DNA from: an uncultured Desulfovibrio sp.
Lineage (GTDB): Bacteria; Desulfobacterota; Desulfovibrionia; Desulfovibrionales; Desulfovibrionaceae
Direction: 5' to 3'
NCBI RefSeq assembly: GCF_910584445.1
Contig: NZ_CAJUBO010000031.1
Location: forward strand, 1-11,792
DNA length: 11,792 nt
This document shows, one piece after another, positions 1-6,747 of the stretch. A program made the translations under genes and the position numbers. Below the pieces are notes generated by a model. That model saw only the letters and a list, made by a program, of their open reading frames with translations, had not been told where the DNA came from and did not search any database. How positions within the stretch are numbered: the first letter of the stretch is position 1; every line of letters begins with the position of its first letter.

Positions 1-116
1 TGGGCATCGAGATGATGCTCTTTGTCCGCAACCAGATTCTGACTCAGGCGGGCGTTGCCATGCTCAGCCAGGCCAACAGCCTGCCACAGATGATGGTGGG
101 ATTGCTGTCGGCCTAG
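1..116 (+). CDS. Flagellin, C-terminal end only (5' part outside window)
   Basis: Reading from base 3, the last 37 codons end at TAG 114-116. The peptide contains NQILTQAGVAMLSQAN followed by SLPQMMVGLL. This is the conserved C-terminal D0 helix of bacterial flagellins, the segment that packs in the core of the filament after export. The rest of the gene, including its promoter and any FliW- or CsrA-related leader, lies upstream of the window. The gene converges on mtaB and the two stop codons overlap. I see no intrinsic terminator for it in the following bases, so its transcript may run antisense into mtaB. The flagellin assignment is firm from this short tail. Which paralogue it is cannot be told. 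Confidence 0.88.
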   Translation, partial: GIEMMLFVRNQILTQAGVAMLSQANSLPQMMVGLLSA

Positions 117-1483
117 CTCCGGTCGCCTCCCCGCAGCGCCCTTTCTCTTCCGGAAACAGGCTCGACCAGCAGGCCGCGCGCATCAAGCCCGACAGGGCGC
201 GCCTCCACAAGGGTCCGATGCCCGCTGGCGGCGCCTGCCGGCAGCGGAGAAGCGAAACGGCACGGCACATAGTATTCATTGACGCCCTTTTGAAGCCCGT
301 GCCCTCCTGTCGGCGCTCCATCGTCCGGCGCAATGAACATTCGTGGCAGTTGCCGTTGCGCTTCCCAAAAGTGGCGCCGCCTCCGCTCCACCGCCGCGCG
401 CGCCGTTGCGGCCCGTTCCAGCCTGAGCCTTGCCGGGAGGTGCCCTTCAAACCGTGCCGCCGCCGTACCGGGACGCCGCGAATAGGGGAAAACGTGGGCG
501 TAACTCAGGGGCAGGCGCTCCACCGTTTCCAGCAAGACCTGAAAATCCTCTTCGGTCTCGCCCGGGAAGCCCACAAGGATATCCGCGCCCAGACCCATGC
601 GCGGCCAGAACGACGCCATCTCCGCCAGGGCCGTTTCCAGCATGGCGGCCGAATAGTGGCCCCTGCCCATGCGCCGCAGCACCGCCTGGCTGGCATGCTG
701 GAGGGATATGTGCAGATGCGGGCAGACCATACGGCAGCCGGCCAGCACCTCACGGCCACGCATATCCAGCTGTGACGGCTCCAGCGAGCTGACGCGCAGG
801 CGCGCCCGGCCCGCAAATTCCGGCGCAAGCTCTGCGTCAAGAAAGCGCAAAAGCCGCCAGAAGTCGCCATATTCCGGCCTGTCACGACCGTATTGCCCCA
901 GGTTGATGCCCGACAGCACAAGCTCCACATGGCCCGCGGCCAGAAGGGTCCGCGCTTCGGCCAGGGCTTCCTGCGGGGAGCGGCTGCGCGGCGCTCCCCG
1001 CGTCTGGGGCACGATGCAATAGGTACAACGGTGGACACAGCCATCCTGGACCTTGAGGACGGCCCTCGCGCGACTGAAGGCCCTGATGCGGAACGGCGGA
1101 TAGCCCTGAAGGGCCTGTTCCCCGCAGGCATCCGGCCATGGGCCGTCCAGAAGGCTCGCCTTTGCCTCATTGCCCAGGCAGAGATCAGGCTCTGCCCACG
1201 CGGCGCCGGGACGCGGCCGGAATGTCTGGAAAAGCCGCGCCGCACAGCCCGCAAGAAGAATGCGCGCCTCCGGCGCGGCCCGGCGGACGCGGAAGACGGC
1301 ATTGCGCGCATCCCGTTCCGCCCGCGCAGTGACGGCGCAACTGTTGATCAGGACGACATCCGCCGCGTCGGGCACCGGGACGGGGCTGCCGCCACGCGCC
1401 TGCCAGCTCTCGCGGATCGCCTGGCTTTCGTACTGGTTGACCTTGCAACCAAATGTCATGATATGGAATGTCCAGGGAGCCAT
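113..1483 (-). CDS. mtaB: MtaB-type tRNA t6A37 methylthiotransferase (radical SAM)
   Basis: A 456-residue protein of the methylthiotransferase family, which uses two iron-sulfur clusters and S-adenosylmethionine to add a methylthio group. The N-terminal UPF0004 domain shows its three cluster cysteines: C13 in TFGCKVNQYES, C49 in NSCAVT and C80 in AGCAAR. The radical-SAM motif is CVHRCTYC (C149, C153, C156). The C-terminal ~60 residues fit a TRAM-like RNA-binding domain. The TFGCKVNQYES signature is typical of MtaB (ms2t6A at position 37 of ANN-decoding tRNAs). MiaB usually has YGCQMN, and RimO differs in both regions. The start at 1483 (MAPWTFHI...) keeps the first beta strand of the domain. 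The next ATG, at 1459, would remove it. No clear Shine-Dalgarno sequence precedes 1483. The open frame continues upstream to 1711, but that part overlaps the divergent gene and looks noncoding. RimO or MiaB activity is unlikely but not excluded. Confidence 0.92.
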   Translation of the reverse strand: MAPWTFHIMTFGCKVNQYESQAIRESWQARGGSPVPVPDAADVVLINSCAVTARAERDARNAVFRVRRAAPEARILLAGCAARLFQTFRPRPGAAWAEPDLCLGNEAKASLLDGPWPDACGEQALQGYPPFRIRAFSRARAVLKVQDGCVHRCTYCIVPQTRGAPRSRSPQEALAEARTLLAAGHVELVLSGINLGQYGRDRPEYGDFWRLLRFLDAELAPEFAGRARLRVSSLEPSQLDMRGREVLAGCRMVCPHLHISLQHASQAVLRRMGRGHYSAAMLETALAEMASFWPRMGLGADILVGFPGETEEDFQVLLETVERLPLSYAHVFPYSRRPGTAAARFEGHLPARLRLERAATARAAVERRRRHFWEAQRQLPRMFIAPDDGAPTGGHGLQKGVNEYYVPCRFASPLPAGAASGHRTLVEARPVGLDARGLLVEPVSGRERALRGGDRS

Positions 1484-1490
1484 GCACCGT

Positions 1491-1519
1491 TGTGTATGCA
1501 AAAGCCCCCGCCTTGACAA
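1491..1519 (-). promoter_or_regulatory. Candidate sigma-70 promoter for mtaB, in the divergent gap
   Basis: On the minus strand TTGTCA (complement of 1514-1519) is followed after 17 bp by TACACA (complement of 1491-1496). The -35 matches 5 of 6 and the -10 matches 3 of 6 consensus positions. The expected start of transcription falls almost on the mtaB start codon, which implies a very short or absent leader and agrees with the missing Shine-Dalgarno sequence. The -35 lies in the palindrome CTTGACAAG, which also reads TTGACA on the plus strand (1513-1518), toward the peptidase gene. The plus-strand -10 (CATGTT, 18-bp spacer) is poor. Confidence 0.35.
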
Positions 1520-1547
1520 GCCGTTGTCCGCCGGAGCATGTTCAGCC

Positions 1548-2447
1548 ATGCGTATCCTGCCTGTCATCCTGCTCATCCTGACGCTTCTGCCGTTCCCCCC
1601 GCCAGTCACGGGCGCGCCGCCGCACAGGGCCGGGGATCCTCCCCGTCCGGAGGGCATGCCCCCGGAAGATGCGCTCGACCTCCACTGCCTCCGGCAAGCG
1701 TATCCCGCCATCCGCGCCCTTGAAACAGACAGCCGGCAACGGCAATGGCTGGTGTTCGCCGATGGTCGCCGTGTCCTCTACCGGGACGCGGCGCGGCCGA
1801 TGGTCCCGGACGGCTCCCCCGTCCATCACGGTGAGGGGGATGTGGCTTCCAGCATGGCCGTTCCCTACCCTCTGGAACCGGAGCGTCCCCCGACCCCGCC
1901 CGGGTTTGCCCCCGGACGTCTGCGTTCCCCGGAGCTGCTCGCGGCGCTCTATGGCGGCGACCGGAAGGCCGTGGGCGCCGGCCTGCAAACCGTCCTGTGG
2001 CAGGGGCGCCCTGTCAGGCTCAGCGCGCCGGCGGCCGGGGCGCTTGCCCAGGTGGCCGGGCGCCTGGACCCCGTTCTGGCGCTCCAGCCCGCGTTGCGGC
2101 CCTACCTCGACCCCGAGGGCGGCTTCGCCTGGCGGCGCATCGCCGGCGAGGACAGGCTCAGCCCCCATGCCTTCGGCATCGCCATCGACATCAATGCCAG
2201 ACGCGCGCCCTACTGGCGCTGGAGCCGCGCGCGACCGCATCCCCTCCAGCAAACCTATCCGCCGGAAATCGTCGCGGCCTTTGAAGCCGAGGGGTTCATC
2301 TGGGGCGGCAAATGGCATGAATACGACCTCATGCACTTTGAATACCGCCCGGAGCTGATCTGCAAGGCCCGACTGCTGCGGAAAAGGGCGCAAGATGCTG
2401 CCCCGCATGTGGAACGGCGCTTGCAGGAGGAGCAGGGGCACGAGTAG
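1548..2447 (+). CDS. Secreted M15-family peptidoglycan peptidase (VanY / L-Ala-D-Glu peptidase type)
   Basis: A 299-residue protein predicted to cut peptide cross-links or stems of peptidoglycan in the periplasm. Residues 1-23 look like a signal peptide: one Arg, then a run of Leu/Ile/Val, with possible cleavage after TGA at 21-23. The catalytic domain is in the C-terminal third. It contains SPHAFGIAIDIN, supplying zinc ligands H207 and D214, and then GFIWGGKW...YDLMHFEY, with D260 as probable catalytic-side residue and H263 as third ligand. The WGG-x-W...D-x-MHFE arrangement is that of M15 enzymes, closest to the M15C endopeptidases. Residues 25-170 have no motif I recognise. ATG 1548 is chosen because it begins the signal peptide. 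Only a weak CGGAG lies about 12 bases upstream. Which bond is cut cannot be deduced from sequence. A role in wall remodelling for flagellar insertion would be a guess from the neighbouring flagellin. Confidence 0.85.
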   Translation: MRILPVILLILTLLPFPPPVTGAPPHRAGDPPRPEGMPPEDALDLHCLRQAYPAIRALETDSRQRQWLVFADGRRVLYRDAARPMVPDGSPVHHGEGDVASSMAVPYPLEPERPPTPPGFAPGRLRSPELLAALYGGDRKAVGAGLQTVLWQGRPVRLSAPAAGALAQVAGRLDPVLALQPALRPYLDPEGGFAWRRIAGEDRLSPHAFGIAIDINARRAPYWRWSRARPHPLQQTYPPEIVAAFEAEGFIWGGKWHEYDLMHFEYRPELICKARLLRKRAQDAAPHVERRLQEEQGHE

Positions 2448-2496
2448 CTGTCCGGAAAAAGCTTCCATGCGGCATTTCTTCAACAGGGAGCGCGCA

Positions 2497-2964
2497 ATGC
2501 CCATCGAATCCAGCAACCTCATGGCCCGGAATTTTGTTTCGCATGCCGCGGACGAATCCAAATACAGCAAGGCCAGGGAAGCCGCCGCGGATGCGCGCGG
2601 CCAGATGAACAACCGCCAGAACAGCATCCTGCTTGCGGGCATGGCGGCATGCGCCGCAGAGGACACCCAGAGCAGAAGAATCCTTGAGGGCAAAAAGGCC
2701 GCGCGGCGCATGGGCCTGGACATGCAGCAGAACGTTTCCGAGAAGAACCGGGAAGCGCTGGACAGGCTCAAAAAAGAACGCGAAGAACGGACGCGTCCGG
2801 AGGAGGAAACCCCGGATGCCGGGGCCGCAGGGCGGGAAGAGGCCGCGGGCGCGCCGGACCCTGCGAAAAAACATGACGCGGGGGCTGCAACGGATGCGGT
2901 GGAGAGGCCGGCGCCAGGCCAGCCTCAGCAGATCGTTGCCGGGGATGTCGATCTCACGGTCTGA
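2497..2964 (+). CDS. Unknown 155-residue charged, helical cytoplasmic protein
   Basis: I do not recognise this protein. The start at ATG 2497 is supported by AGGGAG six bases upstream. An in-frame ATG at 2467 lacks such a site. Residues 1-105 are rich in Ala, Arg, Glu and Lys and look helical, with a stretch around EKNREALDRLKKEREERTRP that could form a coiled coil. Residues ~106-145 are low-complexity Ala/Glu/Pro/Asp and probably disordered. The C-terminus regains order-like hydrophobics (QQIVAGDVDLTV), a pattern seen in proteins with a C-terminal docking peptide. There is no signal peptide, membrane segment or cysteine cluster. It lies 49 bp after the M15 peptidase on the same strand, so co-transcription is possible, and it converges on the ybaK-like gene with a 14-bp gap. 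That this is a real gene rests on the ribosome binding site, on the lack of any other gene on either strand here, and on the amphipathic composition. Confidence 0.65.
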   Translation: MPIESSNLMARNFVSHAADESKYSKAREAAADARGQMNNRQNSILLAGMAACAAEDTQSRRILEGKKAARRMGLDMQQNVSEKNREALDRLKKEREERTRPEEETPDAGAAGREEAAGAPDPAKKHDAGAATDAVERPAPGQPQQIVAGDVDLTV

Positions 2965-2978
2965 GGCACGCGCGCCCC

Positions 2979-3458
2979 CTATGGCTCCGGACGCCATCCC
3001 TTGCACACGTCGACCCAGGCGGCGGCGCCGGAATACGTTTCCAGTTCCGCCATATCCAGCTCAATGGCGCTGTTGCTGCTGCCGCACGCGGGAAAGACGG
3101 TAGCGAACCGTTGCAGCGAAACATCCAGATAGACGGCAACGCCATCCCTGACGGCAAACGGGCATACCCCGCCCACGGCATGGCCCACGAGCGCTTCCGC
3201 CTCGGCGGGCGTGAGCATCTTCGCCTTTGTGCCGAAACGCGCCTTGTAGCGCGGGTTGTCGATGCGGGCATCTCCCGCCGTGACGATGAGCATGGCGTGG
3301 CCCTCCACCATGAAGGAGAGCGTCTTGGCGATCCGGCAGGGCATGCAGCCCAATGCCCGGGCCGCCAGTTCCACCGTGGCGCTGGATACCTCAAATTCCC
3401 GCACCCGTTCCGCCATGCCGTGCCGGGCGAAAAAGGCCTTGACATCCTCTATGGACAT
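2979..3458 (-). CDS. ybaK: YbaK/EbsC-family aminoacyl-tRNA deacylase (probable editing of mischarged tRNA-Pro)
   Basis: A 159-residue single-domain protein of the YbaK/ProX family. These enzymes hydrolyse wrongly charged tRNAs in trans, classically Cys-tRNA(Pro) or Ala-tRNA(Pro) made by prolyl-tRNA synthetase. Visible family features are the N-terminal helix (VKAFFARHG), the conserved lysine in RIAKTLSF (K45, matching the essential lysine of E. coli YbaK by position), the HAVGGVCPF loop carrying the GxxxP-type motif, and the C-terminal PACGSSNSAIEL. Length is normal. The start at 3458 is preferred: it follows a G-rich run (GGGGGGA) and begins at the family N-terminus. An upstream ATG at 3488 would lie inside the tRNA terminator. 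The gene follows tRNA-Pro(CGG) on the same strand, which fits its expected substrate. The exact amino acid removed cannot be read from the sequence. Confidence 0.9.
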   Translation of the reverse strand: MSIEDVKAFFARHGMAERVREFEVSSATVELAARALGCMPCRIAKTLSFMVEGHAMLIVTAGDARIDNPRYKARFGTKAKMLTPAEAEALVGHAVGGVCPFAVRDGVAVYLDVSLQRFATVFPACGSSNSAIELDMAELETYSGAAAWVDVCKGWRPEP

Positions 3459-3476
3459 GGTCCCCCCAAAAATGAG

Positions 3477-3507
3477 AAAAGGGGTCACGGCAGATACCGC
3501 GACCCCT
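3477..3507 (-). terminator. Intrinsic terminator after tRNA-Pro
   Basis: Read on the minus strand, AGGGGTC (complement of 3501-3507) pairs perfectly with GACCCCT (complement of 3480-3486). A further CGG/CCG pairing follows inside after one mismatch, with a six-base loop. The stem is followed by TTTTCTC. On the plus strand the hairpin is followed by GAAAATT, so it works only in the minus direction. It ends the tRNA transcript 8 bases past the tRNA 3' end and lies 19 bases before the ybaK start. Some read-through into ybaK is possible. Confidence 0.8.
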
Positions 3508-3515
3508 GAAAATTG

Positions 3516-3593
3516 TGGTCGGGATGGCGCGATTTGAACGCGCGGCCTCAGCGTCCCGAACGCTGCGCTCTAGCCAAGCTGAGCCACATCCCG
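3516..3593 (-). tRNA. tRNA-Pro (anticodon CGG)
   Basis: The complement folds as a full 78-nt cloverleaf with encoded CCA. The acceptor stem CGGGATG pairs with CATCCCG, the D arm is GCTC/GAGC, the anticodon stem CAGCG/CGCTG encloses loop TTCGGGA (anticodon CGG), and the T stem GCGCG/CGCGC has loop TTCAAAT. It ends A-CCA. The C1-G72 pair and A73 are the bacterial proline identity elements. It reads CCG codons, which are frequent in the GC-rich genes around it. It has its own promoter and terminator, and ybaK lies 57 bp downstream. Confidence 0.97.
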
Positions 3594-3602
3594 CCAAAAA
3601 TG

Positions 3603-3631
3603 AATCTAGGCCATCGGCAAAAAATTGGCAA
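3603..3631 (-). promoter_or_regulatory. Sigma-70 promoter of tRNA-Pro
   Basis: On the minus strand TTGCCA (complement of 3626-3631) and TAGATT (complement of 3603-3608) are separated by exactly 17 bp, matching 5 of 6 and 4 of 6 consensus positions. The -10 ends nine bases before the mature tRNA 5' end, so the primary transcript has almost no 5' trailer. An A-tract on this strand (3632-3640) lies just upstream of the -35 and may act as an UP element. Confidence 0.7.
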
Positions 3632-3642
3632 GTTTTTTTTGT

Positions 3643-3671
3643 TTGTCAAACGCGGACCTCTGGCGTATCAT
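3643..3671 (+). promoter_or_regulatory. Sigma-70 promoter of the chemotaxis operon (upstream of cheB)
   Basis: TTGTCA (3643-3648), a 17-bp spacer and TATCAT (3666-3671) match 5 of 6 consensus positions at each hexamer. The expected transcription start is near 3678, giving a leader of about 46 nt before the cheB ATG. The promoter is back to back with the tRNA-Pro promoter. Only 11 bp, mostly a T8 run, separate the two -35 boxes. No sigma-28 or sigma-54 consensus is visible here. Confidence 0.7.
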
Positions 3672-3723
3672 CCTTAAAAATATCGCGGAACAGATGAAAA
3701 CTTCATGCGGAGTGGATGTTTTT

Positions 3724-4785
3724 ATGATCCGTGTTCTTGTGGTCGATGATTCGACCTTCATGCGCCATGCCCTGGTCTCCATGCTGGAGCAGGACCCGGA
3801 GATCAAGGTCGTGGATACGGCGCGTGACGGTCAGGACGCGCTGGACAAAGTCTCCCGCCTTGATATCGACGTAATAACCCTTGACGTGGAGATGCCGCGC
3901 CTGGACGGCCTTGAAACGCTCAAGCAGATCATGAAGACCAACCCCCTGCCGGTGCTCATGGTCAGCTCCCTGACGGAAAGCGGGGCCGTGAGCACGCTCA
4001 AGGCGCTCGAATACGGCGCGCAGGATTTTATCCCCAAGACGCAGAGCAATGACAGGGATGCCTTCGGCGAGGAGCTGCGCCGCAAGGTCAAGGCCATTGC
4101 CCGCCGCAAGAGCATCATCCGGCTCAAATACCACCATCATGCCGCCCCGCAGCCCGCGCCGGCGCCACGTCAGGCGTCTTCCGTCTGCAGCGTGGCCTCG
4201 GCCTGCAAGGGTCCGCGCGATCTGGTGGTCATCGGGGTCTCCACCGGCGGGCCGCCGGTGGTGCAGAAGATCCTTTCCGCCCTGCCGGCTTCCCTGCCCG
4301 CGTGCGTCCTCATTGCCCAGCACATGCCCGCGACCTTTACCGGGCCTTTCGCCAAACGGCTCGACAGCGTGAGCCAGATTTCTGTGACGGAGGCCGTGGA
4401 CGGGGACAAGCTCAAGAACGGACATGCCTATGTGTGCCCCGGCGGCATGCATATCGGCGTGCGCCTGCGCGGTCCGCTGCCGGAAGTGTCCGTGACCGAA
4501 GAACCCAGGAACGCGCTCTACAAGCCCACGGTCAATGTCCTGATGGAAACGGCGGGCATGATCATGGGCCGCCGCGTTCTCGGCGTCATGCTCACGGGCA
4601 TGGGTTCGGACGGGGTGGACGGCGCGCGCGTCCTTCGCGAAAAGGGCGGCTGCCTCATTGCACAGAATGAAGCCTCCTGCGTGGTCTATGGCATGCCCAA
4701 GGCGGTTGTGGACGCCAACCTCGCCAACCTGGTCCTTGACGCTGACGAGATCGCCAGCGCCATCATCACAACGGTCAAAGGCTGA
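3724..4785 (+). CDS. cheB: CheB, chemotaxis protein-glutamate methylesterase/deamidase with receiver domain
   Basis: A 353-residue two-domain response regulator that removes methyl groups from receptor glutamates and so resets sensitivity after CheA phosphorylates it. The receiver domain (1-~125) has the acidic pair D8/D9, phospho-acceptor D54 (LDVEMP), S81/S82 and K105. The linker (~135-163) is His/Pro/Ala-rich. The methylesterase domain (~164-353) shows the complete triad: S173 in GVSTGGP, H200 in QHMP and D296 in TGMGSDG. Length is normal. The ATG at 3724 starts the receiver core. GGAGTGGA (3709-3716) provides the ribosome binding site. An ATG 33 codons upstream lies across the promoter and is not used. 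It is the first gene of the operon, with the HEAT-repeat gene 22 bp downstream. Confidence 0.97.
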   Translation: MIRVLVVDDSTFMRHALVSMLEQDPEIKVVDTARDGQDALDKVSRLDIDVITLDVEMPRLDGLETLKQIMKTNPLPVLMVSSLTESGAVSTLKALEYGAQDFIPKTQSNDRDAFGEELRRKVKAIARRKSIIRLKYHHHAAPQPAPAPRQASSVCSVASACKGPRDLVVIGVSTGGPPVVQKILSALPASLPACVLIAQHMPATFTGPFAKRLDSVSQISVTEAVDGDKLKNGHAYVCPGGMHIGVRLRGPLPEVSVTEEPRNALYKPTVNVLMETAGMIMGRRVLGVMLTGMGSDGVDGARVLREKGGCLIAQNEASCVVYGMPKAVVDANLANLVLDADEIASAIITTVKG

Positions 4786-4807
4786 CCCTCCCAAACGAGA
4801 AGACACC

Positions 4808-6745
4808 ATGAGCATGGAAACTCCTCAAGCCAGCGCGCCGGACATTCTGGATGCCTTGAGATCCGGCGATAACGACGCAGCCCGCAGCGCGGCTTTCAGC
4901 GCTGGAGATCTCGCTCTGGCCGAGGCCATCCCCTTCCTCTGCGAGCGGATCAAGAGCGGCAACATCGGGGTGCAGGAGGCCGCGGAATATGGCCTGCGCA
5001 AGATCCGCGGCCCCAGGGCCATTGAGGCGCTCCTGCCCCTGCTTGCCAGCGACGAGGCCCCGGTGCGGAACGTCGCCATGGACATCCTGCGCGAGATCGG
5101 CGTGGATGCCATTGATGCCATGCAGCCCTATCTGCGCGGTGACGATGCCGACCAGCGCATCTTCATCACCGACATCCTCGGGTACTGCCGCAGCCACAAG
5201 TCAGCCCTGCTGCTGGGCGAGGCGCTTCTCAAGGACCCGGAAGTCAACGTCCGCTATCAGGCCGCGGTGAGCCTGGGCAATCTGGCCTTTCCCGAATCCG
5301 TGGGCAGCCTCTGCCAGGCCATGCATGATGAGGAATGGGTCCAGTTCGCCGTGGTGGAAGCCCTGGCAAAAATCAATGACCCCGCCGCCATCAGCGCGCT
5401 GATCAAGCTTCTGCCTCTCTCCTCGGTCCTGGTGAGCGCGGCCATCGTCGATGCCCTTGGCGAGCTTGGCGACATCAAGACGGTGCCCATGCTCTTCAAC
5501 GCGCTGGAGAACGTCAACGTCATCCTGCGGCACAAGATCGTCAAGGCCATCGTTCAGATCCTCAGCGGCCGTTCGCTTTCGCTGCTGGCGCCCAAATCCC
5601 AGGAACGGCTTCGCGTGTATCTGCTGGACGCGCTCACGGACAATGACGAAGAGATCCAGATCGCCGCGCTCCAGGGCCTGAGTTCCATCGGCACCAGCGA
5701 GGCCAGCAACGACATCCTCACCCTCGCCCATACCATCGATCCCGAGCGGCAGGCGGAACTCTACGAAGCCGCCATCCGCGCCCTGGCGGCCATCGGCTAC
5801 AATGAAGTGGTGCGTGACGCCCTGCGCAGCGATGACGAAACCAGGATCATGATCGCCATGGAAGCCTGTCAGCTCATGGACGACAAACGGCCGCTCGAAG
5901 AGTTCAAAAATCTCTTCTGGCGCGTGAGCCGCGAGCTTCAGCGTGCCGCCGTGGCCGAAGTCGCCCACCTGGGCAGCTGCGACGATGTGCCCTTTTTCCT
6001 CTCGATCATCGACGAATGTTCCGATGCCGAAGTGCTCAAGAGCGCCCTTGCCTTCTTCGGCAATCAGCATACCTGCCCCGATGTGGAGGATGTGGTCTTC
6101 AACCAGCTTGACCACCGCTATGTGGACGTGAAGGAAATGGCGCTTGAAGCCTGCATCAACCTGCACAGCCCCGCGCTCAACGAACGCTTCAAGGAGCGCG
6201 CCCGCAGCGACGACGTCATGCAGCGGATGATGGCCGTCTATGCCCTCGGGCGTTACAGCGTCACCGAAAATATCGCGGAGATCACCGACGCCCTGGAGGA
6301 CGCCGACCCTGCCATCCGCCGGGTGGCGGTGGAAGCGTTCCTGAATATGGGCACCGCGGCCGAACGCTACCTGCCGCGTCTGTTGCCGCGTCTTTTCGAT
6401 GAGGACAAGGATGTGCGTCTGGCCCTTGTGGACCTGCTGGGCCAGATCGGCACGCCGGCTGTGATGCCGCACCTTGTCACGGCGCTGCGCGATGAGAACG
6501 ACTGGGTCCGCATCCGCGCCATCGAGGCCCTGGGCGTGAACAAAAATACCGAGGCAGTGCCCACCCTTGCCGAGATGCTCGAACACGCCGAACCCATGGT
6601 GGTGTTCCGCATCATTGAAGCCCTGGGCCGCATAGGCGGCAATGTCGCCTTCAGCGTCCTTCTGGGCATGACGGATCATGAAGACCCGGAAATCCAGCAT
6701 GCGGCGGCAGATGCCGTGGCCGCCATCCAGGCCGAACAGGAGTAG
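4808..6745 (+). CDS. HEAT-repeat scaffold protein of the chemotaxis operon
   Basis: A 645-residue all-helical protein made almost entirely of degenerate ~31-residue HEAT/PBS-lyase-type repeats, at least a dozen by eye. Clear examples are VRNVAMDILREIG, VRYQAAVSLGNLA, IQIAALQGLSSIG, IRRVAVEAFLNMG, VRLALVDLLGQIG and VRIRAIEALGVN. Each has the D/E-x-x-VR-x-x-A-x-x-A-L-x-x-(I/L)-G pattern. There is no signal peptide, transmembrane segment or added catalytic domain. Such solenoids bind other proteins. They are not by themselves enzymes, despite the PBS-lyase name. It lies 22 bp after cheB and its stop is 2 bp before the cheR ATG, so it is firmly inside the operon. Its last codons also carry the AGGAG that starts cheR. 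Its own start at 4808 has only a modest GAGAAG site. A receptor-, CheB- or CheR-binding scaffold is an inference from position. HEAT-repeat partners of chemosensory systems are known elsewhere (Myxococcus Che7, recalled). Confidence 0.85.
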   Translation: MSMETPQASAPDILDALRSGDNDAARSAAFSAGDLALAEAIPFLCERIKSGNIGVQEAAEYGLRKIRGPRAIEALLPLLASDEAPVRNVAMDILREIGVDAIDAMQPYLRGDDADQRIFITDILGYCRSHKSALLLGEALLKDPEVNVRYQAAVSLGNLAFPESVGSLCQAMHDEEWVQFAVVEALAKINDPAAISALIKLLPLSSVLVSAAIVDALGELGDIKTVPMLFNALENVNVILRHKIVKAIVQILSGRSLSLLAPKSQERLRVYLLDALTDNDEEIQIAALQGLSSIGTSEASNDILTLAHTIDPERQAELYEAAIRALAAIGYNEVVRDALRSDDETRIMIAMEACQLMDDKRPLEEFKNLFWRVSRELQRAAVAEVAHLGSCDDVPFFLSIIDECSDAEVLKSALAFFGNQHTCPDVEDVVFNQLDHRYVDVKEMALEACINLHSPALNERFKERARSDDVMQRMMAVYALGRYSVTENIAEITDALEDADPAIRRVAVEAFLNMGTAAERYLPRLLPRLFDEDKDVRLALVDLLGQIGTPAVMPHLVTALRDENDWVRIRAIEALGVNKNTEAVPTLAEMLEHAEPMVVFRIIEALGRIGGNVAFSVLLGMTDHEDPEIQHAAADAVAAIQAEQE

Positions 6746-6747
6746 TT

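Noticed and set aside
893..1516. Plus-strand open frames opposite mtaB (893-1516 and the upstream part of the frame from 1170).
   Set aside because: mtaB has all six cluster cysteines on the other strand, and these frames show no motifs and Arg/Pro-rich shadow composition.
1542..2771. A 409-codon minus-strand frame opposite the M15 peptidase and the unknown gene.
   Set aside because: It covers the peptidase catalytic motifs in antisense, has no recognisable domain and crosses two gene boundaries.
3611..3618. GCCGATGG on the minus strand, resembling a sigma-28 -10 box upstream of tRNA-Pro.
   Set aside because: No matching -35 at 11 bp, and it lies within the spacer of a good sigma-70 promoter.
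5201..6700. A 499-codon open frame on the minus strand opposite the HEAT-repeat gene.
   Set aside because: Antisense of regularly repeated HEAT codons. Its His/Asp/Gly-rich composition is an artefact of complementing Ala/Leu/Ile codons, with no start signal of note.
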